A stretch of 64,000 bases of DNA from Candidatus Peribacteraceae bacterium (GCA_028703835.1 JAQVMB010000002.1:33232-97231), one strand, 5' to 3'. Positions 17,993-25,578 are shown, counted from the stretch's first letter. Numbers and translations: made by a program. The notes: generated from the sequence alone by a model not told the origin.

Positions 17993-18127
17993 ATATGTGA
18001 GAAAAAAGACAGAAGGGTGAAATTCCTCCGCGAATCGTACTCCCGGTGAGCCTTATGAAACAAGTTTCAGAAATGGTATGGGTCGTTGAACGATGATTTG
18101 TGCAAGCGAAGGGAAGGATGGAGCGAA

Positions 18128-18203
18128 TGGTGTCACGGGCCGGGATTGAACCGGCGACCCCAGGCTTATGAGTCCTGTGCTCTACCAACTGAGCTACCGT
18201 GAC
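18128..18203 (-). tRNA. tRNA-Met (CAT)
   Basis: Cloverleaf with 7-bp acceptor GTCACGG/CCGTGAC, D-arm AGCTCAGTTGGTAGAGCA, anticodon loop CTCATAA, T-arm CCGGTTCAATCCCGG, discriminator A and encoded CCA. Anticodon CAT; elongator Met is most likely, since the acceptor begins with a normal G-C pair (not initiator-like), though a lysidine-modified Ile2 tRNA cannot be excluded. Confidence 0.93.
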
Positions 18204-18361
18204 ACGGGACCCCATTATGCGGGAGGGCAAGCATGATGAGAAGGCATTTTGGGCGCTCGTTGCGTGGAGGCAGCGGACGGCTTTGTCAGAAAAAGTATCC
18301 TTTACATGATCGATTCCATTCGTCTAGTATTGACGCCTTTGTATTTTCTTCCCACTTATCT

Positions 18362-18568
18362 ATGAAGGTTTCTTCTGTGGCGCCCGTCGCCTTTGCAGGT
18401 CTCCTGCTCCTTGCCGCTTGCTCGTCCAACCAGACCGGCAGCGTGGTGGAGGACACCGTTTCCAGCTCTTCCGACGCCGTCGTCGAGGACGTGGCTGCCG
18501 AAGACAGTCTGGATGTGGATGTTGAGATCGAGGGCGAGGTCGAGGACGAGGCCGAAGCGGCGCTCTGA
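18362..18568 (+). CDS. Small acidic lipoprotein
   Basis: 68 residues. MKVSSVAPVAFAGLLLLAAC is a lipoprotein signal with lipobox LAAC, followed by Ser/Val-rich and then strongly acidic residues (DVDVEIEGEVEDEAEAAL). The mature part has no fold that I recognise. The DNA of the tail is a simple GAGGTCGAGGACGAGG-like repeat. A strong terminator follows. Confidence 0.65.
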   Translation: MKVSSVAPVAFAGLLLLAACSSNQTGSVVEDTVSSSSDAVVEDVAAEDSLDVDVEIEGEVEDEAEAAL

Positions 18569-18588
18569 CATCATTCCCCGCAACAAAG

Positions 18589-18626
18589 AAATGTATCTTC
18601 GCGGAAGCGCAGGTACATTTTTTTTA
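18589..18626. terminator. Rho-independent terminator between convergent genes
   Basis: AAATGTA (18589-18595) pairs with TACATTT (18614-18620), with an inner CTTC/GAAG stem, followed by a run of eight T. Confidence 0.85.
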
Positions 18627-18631
18627 TGCGC

Positions 18632-19810
18632 TCATGACGGCCTGATGTGCACGTCCGCGCGGAAGGTACCCACCGAGCACGTGAGCACGAAGTCTTTCCG
18701 CGGATTCTCGAGGGGTCCCAGCCAGTTGGATCCCTGCCGGATCGGCGCACTGACGCCGAAAGCCGGCGCCTGCAGGAAGGTGGCGCATCCTGATACGCCG
18801 TCGGGTGCGATGGCGTACACCCAGGTATCCTTGCCGGCATCGATGGTGAAGGAATCGGGGCTGTAACCGCGATCCGTGACGTACATGGTGATGATTTGCC
18901 GCCCCTGTGCGTCGACTGTCACGTAGGGGTCGTCGGAACCGGATTCTTCCGCTTCGGAACGGAAGGGAAGGTACCGATCCGGCGAGATGCCCATGAGCGC
19001 CAGCCCGTTGCCGACGCTTGTCAGGCCCAGCAGCAGCACGAGGACGCCTGAGAAGCGGAGGAACCACCGCTCGAACCTTCCTTCCGCGAACGAACTCAGC
19101 AGGCTGATGCCGAGCAGGGCGGGGAGCGTGCCGAGGGCGAATGCGAACATGATCAGTCCTCCCCGCAGAAAACTCCCCGACGTGAGGGCGAGTAATTGCA
19201 TGGACTGCGTGAAGCCGCAGGGGACGAAGAACGTGAGGGCGCCGAGGAAGAAACCGGCAAAGGGGCTCTCGCTGCCGGAGAGCGCGTGGAGGCGTTTCGT
19301 GAGGAAGCGGGGGAGAGGAATCCGGCAGAATTGCTTCGGGATGAGGCGGAGGATGGAGAGGCCGAGGATGACCATCACGGCGGCGATGATGACGGTCAGG
19401 AAGCCCGTGGCCACGGAGGAGACGCGGAAGGCCGTCCCGAGGAGGCCGACCAGCCCGCCCAGCACGAAGTATCCCGCCAAGCGGCCCACGTTGAAGGATG
19501 CGAGCGGGAGGAAGCGCTTCCACGGCGCTTCGCTCTCGTGTGTTTCCCGCCAGGCGGCCGCCAGGGAGAGCAGCAGGCCCCCGACGAGCGCCATGCAGCT
19601 GGACGCCGCGGAGGCGAGACCGATGAACGCGATGGCGCCGAAGCCGACGGCTCCGTCGGGAGCGAGAGGGGCGCCGATGCCGAGGCCGCGGAGCATGCGT
19701 GAGAGGACCAGGATGAGGGCCAGCATGCCGAGCAGTTCTATCCAGTACTGCCATCCCCTGTGTTCCCGCGAGGCGGCACTCTCTGCCGCGGAATGCGATT
19801 GGTCGGGCAT
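18632..19810 (-). CDS. TauE/SafE (COG2836-like) transporter fused to a cupredoxin-like domain
   Basis: 392 residues. Residues about 20-290 form at least 6 membrane spans with two Cys-bearing segments, ASAASSCMALVGGLLL and TFFVPCGFTQSMQLLAL, typical of the heavy-metal/sulfite exporter-like group related to DsbD. Residues about 300-392 form a cupredoxin-like beta domain: VTVDAQGRQIITMYVTDRGY, SGCATFLQAPAFG and FVLTCSVGTFRADVHI. Comparable domains end C-x-M-G-M, whereas here the Met positions are V and T, so metal binding may be changed. A role in copper handling or redox in the envelope is likely but not proven. TACAAT preceded by TGC lies 12 nt before the ATG. Confidence 0.7.
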   Translation of the reverse strand: MPDQSHSAAESAASREHRGWQYWIELLGMLALILVLSRMLRGLGIGAPLAPDGAVGFGAIAFIGLASAASSCMALVGGLLLSLAAAWRETHESEAPWKRFLPLASFNVGRLAGYFVLGGLVGLLGTAFRVSSVATGFLTVIIAAVMVILGLSILRLIPKQFCRIPLPRFLTKRLHALSGSESPFAGFFLGALTFFVPCGFTQSMQLLALTSGSFLRGGLIMFAFALGTLPALLGISLLSSFAEGRFERWFLRFSGVLVLLLGLTSVGNGLALMGISPDRYLPFRSEAEESGSDDPYVTVDAQGRQIITMYVTDRGYSPDSFTIDAGKDTWVYAIAPDGVSGCATFLQAPAFGVSAPIRQGSNWLGPLENPRKDFVLTCSVGTFRADVHIRPS

Positions 19811-19881
19811 AGTGAGGCGTGCATTGTAGCAGATGTCCCCGTCCCACTTCCGTTTTTTGTTTGCTCCAGTACGCTGTGCCC

Positions 19882-21411
19882 ATGCGGCCGATCCCTGCCA
19901 CCATGGCCACGCAGCATCCCGACAATGCGGGGGCGCCGTGGTGGAAGGGCGATGCGTTCATCGCGACGCAGGACGAGATCGAGGAATTGCTGCTGCTCTT
20001 CCGGGAGCTGCCGATCGACGAGTACATGTGGGACTGGGAGGGAAAGTACGTGGACGAGGCGGTGGGGGAGAAGCTCTTTTCCCGCGCCGATGATTTCTTC
20101 CGCAAACATCCGCTGGGGGAAGCATTCCGTCTCACGTACCGCATCCCCGCATTCGACGGCGACGCCATGCACCGCATGGCGCGGGCGTTCATGAACGTGC
20201 TGTCGCTCGCCGATCTTGCGCGGGACATCGGCCTGCCGCACGCGCCGGTGACGGAGCTTTTCCTTCCTCTCACGACGTCCGCGGAGCAACCGCTGCGCGT
20301 GCGCCAGGCGTTCCGTGAGGTGGCGGAGTTCCACCGCGCCGTTTTCCATCGCGACCGCGCGGAAGAGGATGCGTTGCTGGGACAGATGGACGTGACGCCG
20401 CTCGTGGAGGACGTGGCGTCGCTCTTCTCGATCGAAAACATCCTGCGTCCGTACTGGGAAACGCTGCTGAAGGAAAAGCAGAACATCCGTACCGAGGGGC
20501 AGCGGCTCTTCCTCGCCCGTTCCGATCCGGCCATGAACGCGGGGCTCGTGCCCGCCGTCTTGGCCGTGAAGGTGGCGTTGAGCGCGGCGTCGGAGACGGC
20601 GCAGTCGCTCGGTTTTCCCCTGTACCCCATCCTCGGCACGGGCTCCCTGCCGTTCCGCGGGAGCGTCAATCCGCAGTACACGGACGTCTTCCTCCGGCAG
20701 TACGGCGGGGTGCGGACGTACTCCATCCAATCCGCGTTCCGGTACGATTATCCGCTGGAGGAAGTCCGCCATGCGTTGGAAGAAATCCGGCGGGAAGCTC
20801 CGCTGCGGGAGGTGCAGCCCGTCCCGGCCGCGGACCGGGCGAAGCTGCGGGAACTGGCGGAGATGTTCACGTCCATCTGGCAGCCGACGATCGAAGCCAT
20901 CGCGGGGACGATCAATGCCGTTGCCGCGCACATTCCCTCGCGGCGGGAACGTCTGCAGCATATCGGGCTGTTCGGGTACAGCCGCGGCGTGGGAAAGGTG
21001 CGGTTGCCGCGCGCCATCGGGTTCACTGCGGCGCTCTATTCCCTCGGCGTTCCGCCGGAGCTCATCGCGACGGGGCGCGGACTCCTGTGCGCGAAAGAGG
21101 CGGGACTCTTCGATCTCGTCGAACGCTACTATCCGGCATTACGTGACGATCTGACGCATGCGGGGAAGTACCTCAACCGGGAAAACCTGCATATCCTCGC
21201 GGGGGAGCAGGTGGCGTTCGCGGACATCGAACGGGGCGTGGATGCCGTCGAGGAGGCTTTGGATATCGAACTCGGCCCCCGGAAGCCGCGTCACCTCATC
21301 CATCGCAACCTCACCTCCATCATTTTGCAGCGTTTGCGCAGCAATGCTTCCCGCGAGGCGATCGTCCGGGACGTGACGGAGGCCGGCGTCATTCGGCGCA
21401 GTCTCGGATGA
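19882..21411 (+). CDS. ppcA: Phosphoenolpyruvate carboxylase, archaeal type
   Basis: 509 residues, matching the short archaeal PEPC class rather than the ~900-residue bacterial enzyme. The N-terminus has the family signature TMATQHPDNA. Later segments are LGFPLYPILGTGSLPFRGSV, FRYDYPLEEV, FGYSRGVGKVRLPRAIGF and SLGVPPELIATGRGL. The enzyme makes oxaloacetate from PEP and bicarbonate and would feed aspartate or malate supply. It is in divergent orientation to the TauE/cupredoxin gene. TACGCT stands 6 nt before the ATG. The next gene, grpE, has its own promoter near the ppcA stop. Confidence 0.88.
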   Translation: MRPIPATMATQHPDNAGAPWWKGDAFIATQDEIEELLLLFRELPIDEYMWDWEGKYVDEAVGEKLFSRADDFFRKHPLGEAFRLTYRIPAFDGDAMHRMARAFMNVLSLADLARDIGLPHAPVTELFLPLTTSAEQPLRVRQAFREVAEFHRAVFHRDRAEEDALLGQMDVTPLVEDVASLFSIENILRPYWETLLKEKQNIRTEGQRLFLARSDPAMNAGLVPAVLAVKVALSAASETAQSLGFPLYPILGTGSLPFRGSVNPQYTDVFLRQYGGVRTYSIQSAFRYDYPLEEVRHALEEIRREAPLREVQPVPAADRAKLRELAEMFTSIWQPTIEAIAGTINAVAAHIPSRRERLQHIGLFGYSRGVGKVRLPRAIGFTAALYSLGVPPELIATGRGLLCAKEAGLFDLVERYYPALRDDLTHAGKYLNRENLHILAGEQVAFADIERGVDAVEEALDIELGPRKPRHLIHRNLTSIILQRLRSNASREAIVRDVTEAGVIRRSLG

Positions 21412-21416
21412 CCCGA

Positions 21417-21444
21417 TTGAGCGAGATTCGCATTGCGGTATGAT
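21417..21444 (+). promoter_or_regulatory. grpE promoter (leaderless layout)
   Basis: TTGAGC (21417-21422), 16-nt spacer, TATGAT (21439-21444), then only 6 nt to the ATG at 21451. Confidence 0.7.
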
Positions 21445-21450
21445 GGAGCC

Positions 21451-22005
21451 ATGGAAGCCAAAGCCAAGAAGCCATTACCGCAGGATCCCGTGGTGCCGCC
21501 CGCACACGGCAAACCCGCTACGCCGCGGGGCGATGTGACGGCTTTGCAGCGGGAAATCGCGGAGTTGCAAGCGCAGGTGAAGCGTTTGACGGATATGGCG
21601 GGACGCGCACAGGCGGACCTGCAGAACGCGAAGGCGCGTCTGGACAAGGATGCGGAAGACCTGCGGAAGTACGCCGCGGAGGGTGCGATCCGCAAGCTGC
21701 TGCCGGTCATCGATAATTTCCAGCGGGCATTCCTGCATCTTCCGGAGGATTTGAAATCTCATGAGTGGGTGAAGGGCGTGGCTGCCATCGAGCAGCATTT
21801 CCTGAAGATCGTGTCCGATTTGGGATTACGGAAGATGGAGGTGCTTGGCAAGCCCGTTGATGCTTCCCGGCATGACGTGTTGATGCAGGGGCCCGGCGCA
21901 AATGGTACGGTGATCGAAGTGTTCGAAGAAGGCTACGAGCTCAACGGACGCGTCATCCGCCCCGCCAAGGTGAAGGCGGGCGACGGGACTTCGTCGCAGT
22001 CCTGA
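21451..22005 (+). CDS. grpE: GrpE nucleotide exchange factor
   Basis: 184 residues. A disordered N-terminus (Lys, Pro) is followed by a long coiled coil (LQREIAELQAQVKRLTDMAG through LRKYAAEGAIRKLLPVIDNF) and the C-terminal beta domain with DASRHDVLMQ, GTVIEVFEEGYELNGRVIRP and AKVKAG, the GrpE signature region. GrpE releases ADP from DnaK. dnaK is not in the window. It is convergent with the small gene at 22010. Confidence 0.9.
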   Translation: MEAKAKKPLPQDPVVPPAHGKPATPRGDVTALQREIAELQAQVKRLTDMAGRAQADLQNAKARLDKDAEDLRKYAAEGAIRKLLPVIDNFQRAFLHLPEDLKSHEWVKGVAAIEQHFLKIVSDLGLRKMEVLGKPVDASRHDVLMQGPGANGTVIEVFEEGYELNGRVIRPAKVKAGDGTSSQS

Positions 22006-22009
22006 CCGA

Positions 22010-22285
22010 TTATGCAGCGTCTTCCAAGAGCTCTTTGCAGTGGCGCTTCGTGGCTTTGATGATTTCCAAACTGTGGAAATTCCTCGGTTGATGGAGAGGG
22101 TCTGCTTGAAGCCCGGCAATTTCCATCGTCAGAGCTTCTATGTCTTTCGGATGCGGCGCCAGTGTCGTTTTGGCGACTCTGCGGATGAGATTGGCATCGT
22201 CCGAAGACAAAGCCCCGCCCAAGTCCACCGCCACCGAATTCTCCAAAAACTTGAGGAAAGAGGGGAGATCGGATTGATGAAGCAT
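22010..22285 (-). CDS. Small conserved-looking protein of unknown function
   Basis: 91 residues, MLHQSDLPSFLKFLENSVAV onward, mostly helical, rich in charged residues, no membrane span. I do not recognise a family. It is supported as a gene by a near-consensus promoter: TTGTCA (22321-22316), 17-nt spacer, TATAAT (22298-22293), with 7 nt to the ATG. The promoter lies at the 3' end of murD. Confidence 0.7.
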   Translation of the reverse strand: MLHQSDLPSFLKFLENSVAVDLGGALSSDDANLIRRVAKTTLAPHPKDIEALTMEIAGLQADPLHQPRNFHSLEIIKATKRHCKELLEDAA

Positions 22286-22292
22286 TAGATAT

Positions 22293-22321
22293 ATTATAAA
22301 CTAAATCTTACTATTTGACAA
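22293..22321 (-). promoter_or_regulatory. Promoter of the 22010-22285 gene (leaderless layout)
   Basis: On the minus strand TTGTCA, 17 nt, TATAAT, then 7 nt to the start codon; the expected transcription start coincides with the ATG. Confidence 0.75.
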
Positions 22322-23636
22322 TCTCCCCTTTGAACATCTCTCCTCTCTCTTCGAAGTTCTTGAACAGGCCGTAGCTGGGAGAGGCTGGCGAGAGAAGAAC
22401 GATCGGAATGTTGCTGGTTGCTGCCTGCCCTGAGCGGAGTCGAAGGGGTTGCTGGTTACTGGTTGTCTGCTTCGCAAGTGAAACAGCTTGTTCCATGTGA
22501 GAAACATCCCGGATGCTGACAGTGGCAGCCGCCTTTTCCAGAGCAAGGCGGATGCGCGGGCCGCTCTCCGGGAAGAGGATGACGTTCTGAACGGATGATC
22601 GGGCGATGCGTTTGCCGAGTTCGGTGAAGTTGTAGCCGCGGTCTTGGCCGCCGAGGAGGATGGTCGTGACGCGGTCGCCGAGGGCATCGAGGGCAGCGAT
22701 GGCGGATTCCGGCGTCGTGGAAATGGAGTCATCGATCCATTCGAGGCCGTGGTGGAGGCCGAGCGATTGCAGGCGGTGGGGCAACCCTTGGAAGTCGCGG
22801 AAAGCTTCCAGGCATGTTTCCTTGGTGATGCCGAGGTATTCAGCCACTTTCCAGGCGGCGGCCATATTACCTGCATTGTGCCGTCCCAGAAGGTGCGTTT
22901 CGCCGACGGGCAGGGGAGCGTCGTCCGCCGAGAACTGCATCTTCTTTCCGATGCTCAGAAATGCGATGCGCTTCGCTCCTTCCTGCTCGACGTTGAAAAA
23001 GATGACATCTTCCTCCGTTTGGAAGCGTGCGATGTTCGTCTTTGCGTCCTCGTATGCATCGATGCCGCCGTGGTAATCCAGGTGTTCGGGGAAGAAGCTC
23101 GTAACGACGGCGATGGAGGGGCTCGTCTTGAGGTCCGTCAGTTGGTAGCTGCTCATTTCCAGAACGAAGAACGTGTCGGGAGCGGCGTGCTCCAATGCGT
23201 CCAGGGCCGGGGATCCGATGTTCCCCACGAGGAAGGCATTGCGCCCGTCGGCGATGAGGGCGGCGTGGATGAGCGAGGCGGTGGTGCTCTTGCCCTTCGA
23301 GCCGGTTACGCCGATGACGACGGCCTCGTCTTCGCGAACCGTATCGAGAAAGATCTGGGTGGCGTTCGTCATCTTCTCCCGCACGGCGCCGAATGCAGCC
23401 TGCGGCGGTATCCCGGGAGACTTGATGATGACGTCGAAGTCGGCCAGGTTCTCCAGCCAACCCGTACCCAGTCGCCGCCCATGGTGCGCGGCGGAAGGCG
23501 GCACATGTTCATCGCTGTCGGCGATGGTGATTTCGCAGTCGGGAACGCGGGTTTCCAGAGCCCGCACCGTCGCCTGCCCCTCGCGCCCGAAGCCGAGAAC
23601 GCAGATGTTCTTGCCGGAGAGTTCACGAATATGCAT
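22311..23636 (-). CDS. murD: UDP-MurNAc-L-alanine:glutamate ligase (MurD, possibly MurD2 type)
   Basis: 441 residues. Rossmann start ICVLGFGREGQATVRALE; ATP loop VIGVTGSKGKSTTASLIHAA; LEMSSYQLTDL; HNAGNMAAAWKVAEYLGI; IDDSISTTPESAIAALDAL; and C-terminal LLSPASPSYGLFKNFEERGE, all typical for MurD. It adds glutamate to UDP-MurNAc-L-Ala. Because murL lies directly upstream, the ligase may be of the MurD2 kind that adds L-Glu. About 20 residues (QTTSNQQPLRLRSGQAATSN, near residue 395) are an in-frame insertion made of repeat DNA between the last helix and IPIVLLSP. Confidence 0.88.
   Translation of the reverse strand: MHIRELSGKNICVLGFGREGQATVRALETRVPDCEITIADSDEHVPPSAAHHGRRLGTGWLENLADFDVIIKSPGIPPQAAFGAVREKMTNATQIFLDTVREDEAVVIGVTGSKGKSTTASLIHAALIADGRNAFLVGNIGSPALDALEHAAPDTFFVLEMSSYQLTDLKTSPSIAVVTSFFPEHLDYHGGIDAYEDAKTNIARFQTEEDVIFFNVEQEGAKRIAFLSIGKKMQFSADDAPLPVGETHLLGRHNAGNMAAAWKVAEYLGITKETCLEAFRDFQGLPHRLQSLGLHHGLEWIDDSISTTPESAIAALDALGDRVTTILLGGQDRGYNFTELGKRIARSSVQNVILFPESGPRIRLALEKAAATVSIRDVSHMEQAVSLAKQTTSNQQPLRLRSGQAATSNIPIVLLSPASPSYGLFKNFEERGEMFKGEIVK
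22409..22470. repeat. Repeat insertion inside murD
   Basis: Two 8-bp-period arms (TTGCTGGTTGCTG and TTGCTGGTTACTGG) flank a core CCTGAGCGGAGTCGAAGG. The core occurs again at 25213-25231 beside tRNA-Leu. The insertion keeps the reading frame. Confidence 0.75.
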
Positions 23637-23672
23637 AGCGGTTAGCTGTCAGCGTTCAGTGATCAGCTTGGA
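23637..23672. repeat. 8-bp-period tract between murD and murL
   Basis: Units GCGGTTAGC, TGTCAGCG, TTCAGTGA, TCAGCTTGG overlap the murD start/murL stop region; similar wording to the tract after thrS (59820). Confidence 0.5.
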
Positions 23673-25031
23673 AAAGGGCACGGGAACGCAGTGGTCTGCG
23701 GAAGGAGTGAGGATTTCGTCGATGAGTTTTTTTGGATCAGGTATGGAGGGAAGGACGTCCTTTTTGAATGCCTGCATGACGGGATCATGGTCATATTCTT
23801 TGTGTTCCATGGCCAGCAGGAAGGCGGCCTTTGCTTCGTCGGGCGTCCCGACGCACTCGAACGGCTTCATCCCTTCGATGCCCCACAGTTCCCGGTAGAG
23901 GGGCAGCAGTGCGGCATCCGTGTAGAGGTTTTTCCCGAAGGTTTGAAGGAGAGTTTTCTTCGGGACGAATGCGGCGAGAAGGGAGAAGACGAAGGCGCAT
24001 TTGGGACATTTGCCACACCACAAGTTTCCCTCTCCCCCCCGCCCCTCTCCCGGGGGGAGAGGGGCGCTCTCCCGGGCGCGGATTTTCCAGTTTTTATTGC
24101 AGCTCGTCGTGAGCGGCAGGTATCGCGGGAATTGCGCGAAGAGCTTGGCGATGTGCAGTTCGCTGAGCGGCCGCAGCAGGCTGAAGCAGGAGATATCCGT
24201 TTTCACGAAGGAGCGAAGGTAGTCTTGCATCATTCGTTCAAAAGCGATGCCTTTGCTCCACTGATGGTTGATCTCTTTCCCGTGGTAGGAAACATTCCCG
24301 AAGGAGGCGCTGCGCTCGTTGCTCAGGACGACGGCATCGAAGTCGCCCAGGATCGCGACGATGACGGCGACGAAAGACAGGTAGGCGGTGATGGGCACAT
24401 GGCCGTTCAGCGCTCCCGCGGCGTTCAGTTCGAAGAGTTCTTTCGGGAGGGAGCGGTTCACCGTGAGGAGCGGCAAACCGGCCTCCTCCGCCAGACGGTC
24501 GATGAGCGGGTGCTTGCCGAGGCGCAGGAGCGTGCAGTCAAAGCCAGCTTTCTTCAGCAGCTCCACCGTCACCATGGAATCCTTGCCGCCGCCGACGGGG
24601 ACGAGGACTCTTTTCGCGCGGTTTTCTATTGGTGCTTCAGGCGGTTGCTGGGTACTGGGTACTGGTTGCTGGTTTGCAGGGAAATGGATCAAGCCGTTGA
24701 AGTCGATGTTGTTCCGGAAGAAGAATTCCCCCAGACCGTTTTCGTACACCGTGTTCCAGAAGGCCGCTTCTTCGGGCGAGAGATTCCCCGTCCGGATGGT
24801 CATGGTTTTCGGGAGGCAGGTTTTGTAGTAGCTGATCCCGCCCATCAGGTGCAGGGCGCGGAGCGCGTTGCCCAGGGACGGGGCATCGTCACTGCTGCGC
24901 AGGGATTCCATCGGCAGCGTCAGTCTCTCCTTGAACGTGATGTCGTCATCAAGGGAATACGTCAGCGTGATGATTCCCGTCTCGGGATCGAAGGCACAGG
25001 CATCGAAGATGAATGATTGGTACTGCTTCAT
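23649..25031 (-). CDS. murL: UDP-MurNAc-L-Ala-L-Glu epimerase (MurL-like)
   Basis: About 460 residues. The N-terminal domain reads SFIFDACAFDPETGIITLTY, ALRALHLMGGISYYKTCLPK and NGLGEFFFRNNIDF; a PP-loop-like motif VLVPVGGGKDSMVTVELLKK begins the central domain; LSNERSASFGN, HQWSKGIAFERMMQDYL and WCGKCPKCAFVFSLLAAFVP follow. This order matches MurL, which converts the terminal L-Glu of UDP-MurNAc-L-Ala-L-Glu to D-Glu. ATG at 25031 is chosen (GTG at 25040 is possible); TATGCT lies 9 nt upstream. Two in-frame repeat insertions are present (24640-24680 and 24026-24066). It is 12 bp upstream of murD on the same strand. Confidence 0.78.
   Translation of the reverse strand: MKQYQSFIFDACAFDPETGIITLTYSLDDDITFKERLTLPMESLRSSDDAPSLGNALRALHLMGGISYYKTCLPKTMTIRTGNLSPEEAAFWNTVYENGLGEFFFRNNIDFNGLIHFPANQQPVPSTQQPPEAPIENRAKRVLVPVGGGKDSMVTVELLKKAGFDCTLLRLGKHPLIDRLAEEAGLPLLTVNRSLPKELFELNAAGALNGHVPITAYLSFVAVIVAILGDFDAVVLSNERSASFGNVSYHGKEINHQWSKGIAFERMMQDYLRSFVKTDISCFSLLRPLSELHIAKLFAQFPRYLPLTTSCNKNWKIRARESAPLPPGEGRGGEGNLWCGKCPKCAFVFSLLAAFVPKKTLLQTFGKNLYTDAALLPLYRELWGIEGMKPFECVGTPDEAKAAFLLAMEHKEYDHDPVMQAFKKDVLPSIPDPKKLIDEILTPSADHCVPVPFSKLITER
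24026..24066. repeat. GC-rich palindrome inserted in frame in murL
   Basis: CCCCTCTCCC (24042-24051) pairs with GGGAGAGGGG (24055-24064), preceded by CCCTCTCCCC. It encodes about 14 residues (ESAPLPPGEGRGGEGN) just before the WCGKCPKC motif. The stem is identical to the one inside eno. Confidence 0.8.
24636..24681. repeat. 8-bp-period tract inserted in frame in murL
   Basis: GGTTGCTG, GGTACTGG, GTACTGGT, TGCTGGTT-like units encode ANQQPVPSTQQPPEAP, a linker-like stretch between the N-terminal domain and the PP-loop. Confidence 0.65.
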
Positions 25032-25080
25032 GGAGTGCACAGCATACCTTACTGATGTTGTGTTTCAGGAAAATCAACGA

Positions 25081-25166
25081 TGGTGCCGGAGGAGGGAATC
25101 GAACCCTCAATGCCTTTCGGCACACGATTTTGAGTCGTGCGCGTCTACCAATTCCGCCACTCCGGC
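25081..25166 (-). tRNA. tRNA-Leu (CAA)
   Basis: 86 nt with encoded CCA. Acceptor GCCGGAG/CTCCGGC, D-arm GTGGCGGAATTGGTAGAC, anticodon loop CTCAAAA (anticodon CAA), long variable arm TGCCGAAAGGCA, T-arm GAGGGTTCGATTCCCTC. The long variable arm and anticodon identify Leu. Confidence 0.93.
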
Positions 25167-25246
25167 AAGAGTGATAAAAGCAATGGTACGAGAATGAGCG
25201 ATGCCTGTCAGGTCCTGAGCGCAGTCGAAGGGCTGCCACTCCGGCA
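25156..25246. repeat. Direct repeat of tRNA-Leu 5' end flanking a repeat copy
   Basis: GCCACTCCGGCA at 25156-25167 (inside the tRNA 5' end) is repeated exactly at 25235-25246. The 67 bp between them include CCTGAGCGCAGTCGAAGG (25213-25230), the core also found inserted in murD. This looks like an insertion footprint. Confidence 0.65.
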
Positions 25247-25348
25247 CGGATGTATTGTACAGATGCTCCCGAGAGAAAGTAATCATCGATCTCCCCTCGC
25301 GTCATCAATAGGGCGGAGTTTCATACGGTTTTCGTTCCCCATTCTTTG

Positions 25349-25561
25349 ATGGCTTCCCAACAGGAAGTGGATCGGCTGAAGAAAGAAGCGGAGCAGAAGA
25401 AAAAGTTCGCCGATGAAAAACTGCGGGAGGCGGAAGCGACGTTGGCGAGGCAGAAGGAAAGGGAGGCGGAGCTGAAGCTGGAGGAAGCTCGGAAGAAAGA
25501 GCAGGAAGCACGGAAAAAAGCCGCGGAGAACATAAAGAGGCAGTCGGAGTTGCACAAATAA
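25349..25561 (+). CDS. Small charged coiled-coil protein
   Basis: 70 residues starting MASQQEVDRLKKEAEQKKKF; almost entirely Lys, Glu, Arg and Ala with heptad spacing, so a single long helix or coiled coil. No family assigned. The stop codon lies close to the promoter of the next gene, whose -35 overlaps the last codons. Confidence 0.6.
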   Translation: MASQQEVDRLKKEAEQKKKFADEKLREAEATLARQKEREAELKLEEARKKEQEARKKAAENIKRQSELHK

Positions 25562-25578
25562 ACAAAATATAGTATAAT
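25550..25578 (+). promoter_or_regulatory. Subtilase gene promoter
   Basis: TTGCAC (25550-25555), 17-nt spacer, TATAAT (25573-25578); leader about 20 nt to ATG at 25606. Confidence 0.75.

Noticed and set aside
18624-20726. 700-codon minus-strand frame across ppcA and the TauE/cupredoxin gene
   Set aside because: It crosses two strong genes in the wrong frame and has Arg/Ser-rich noise.
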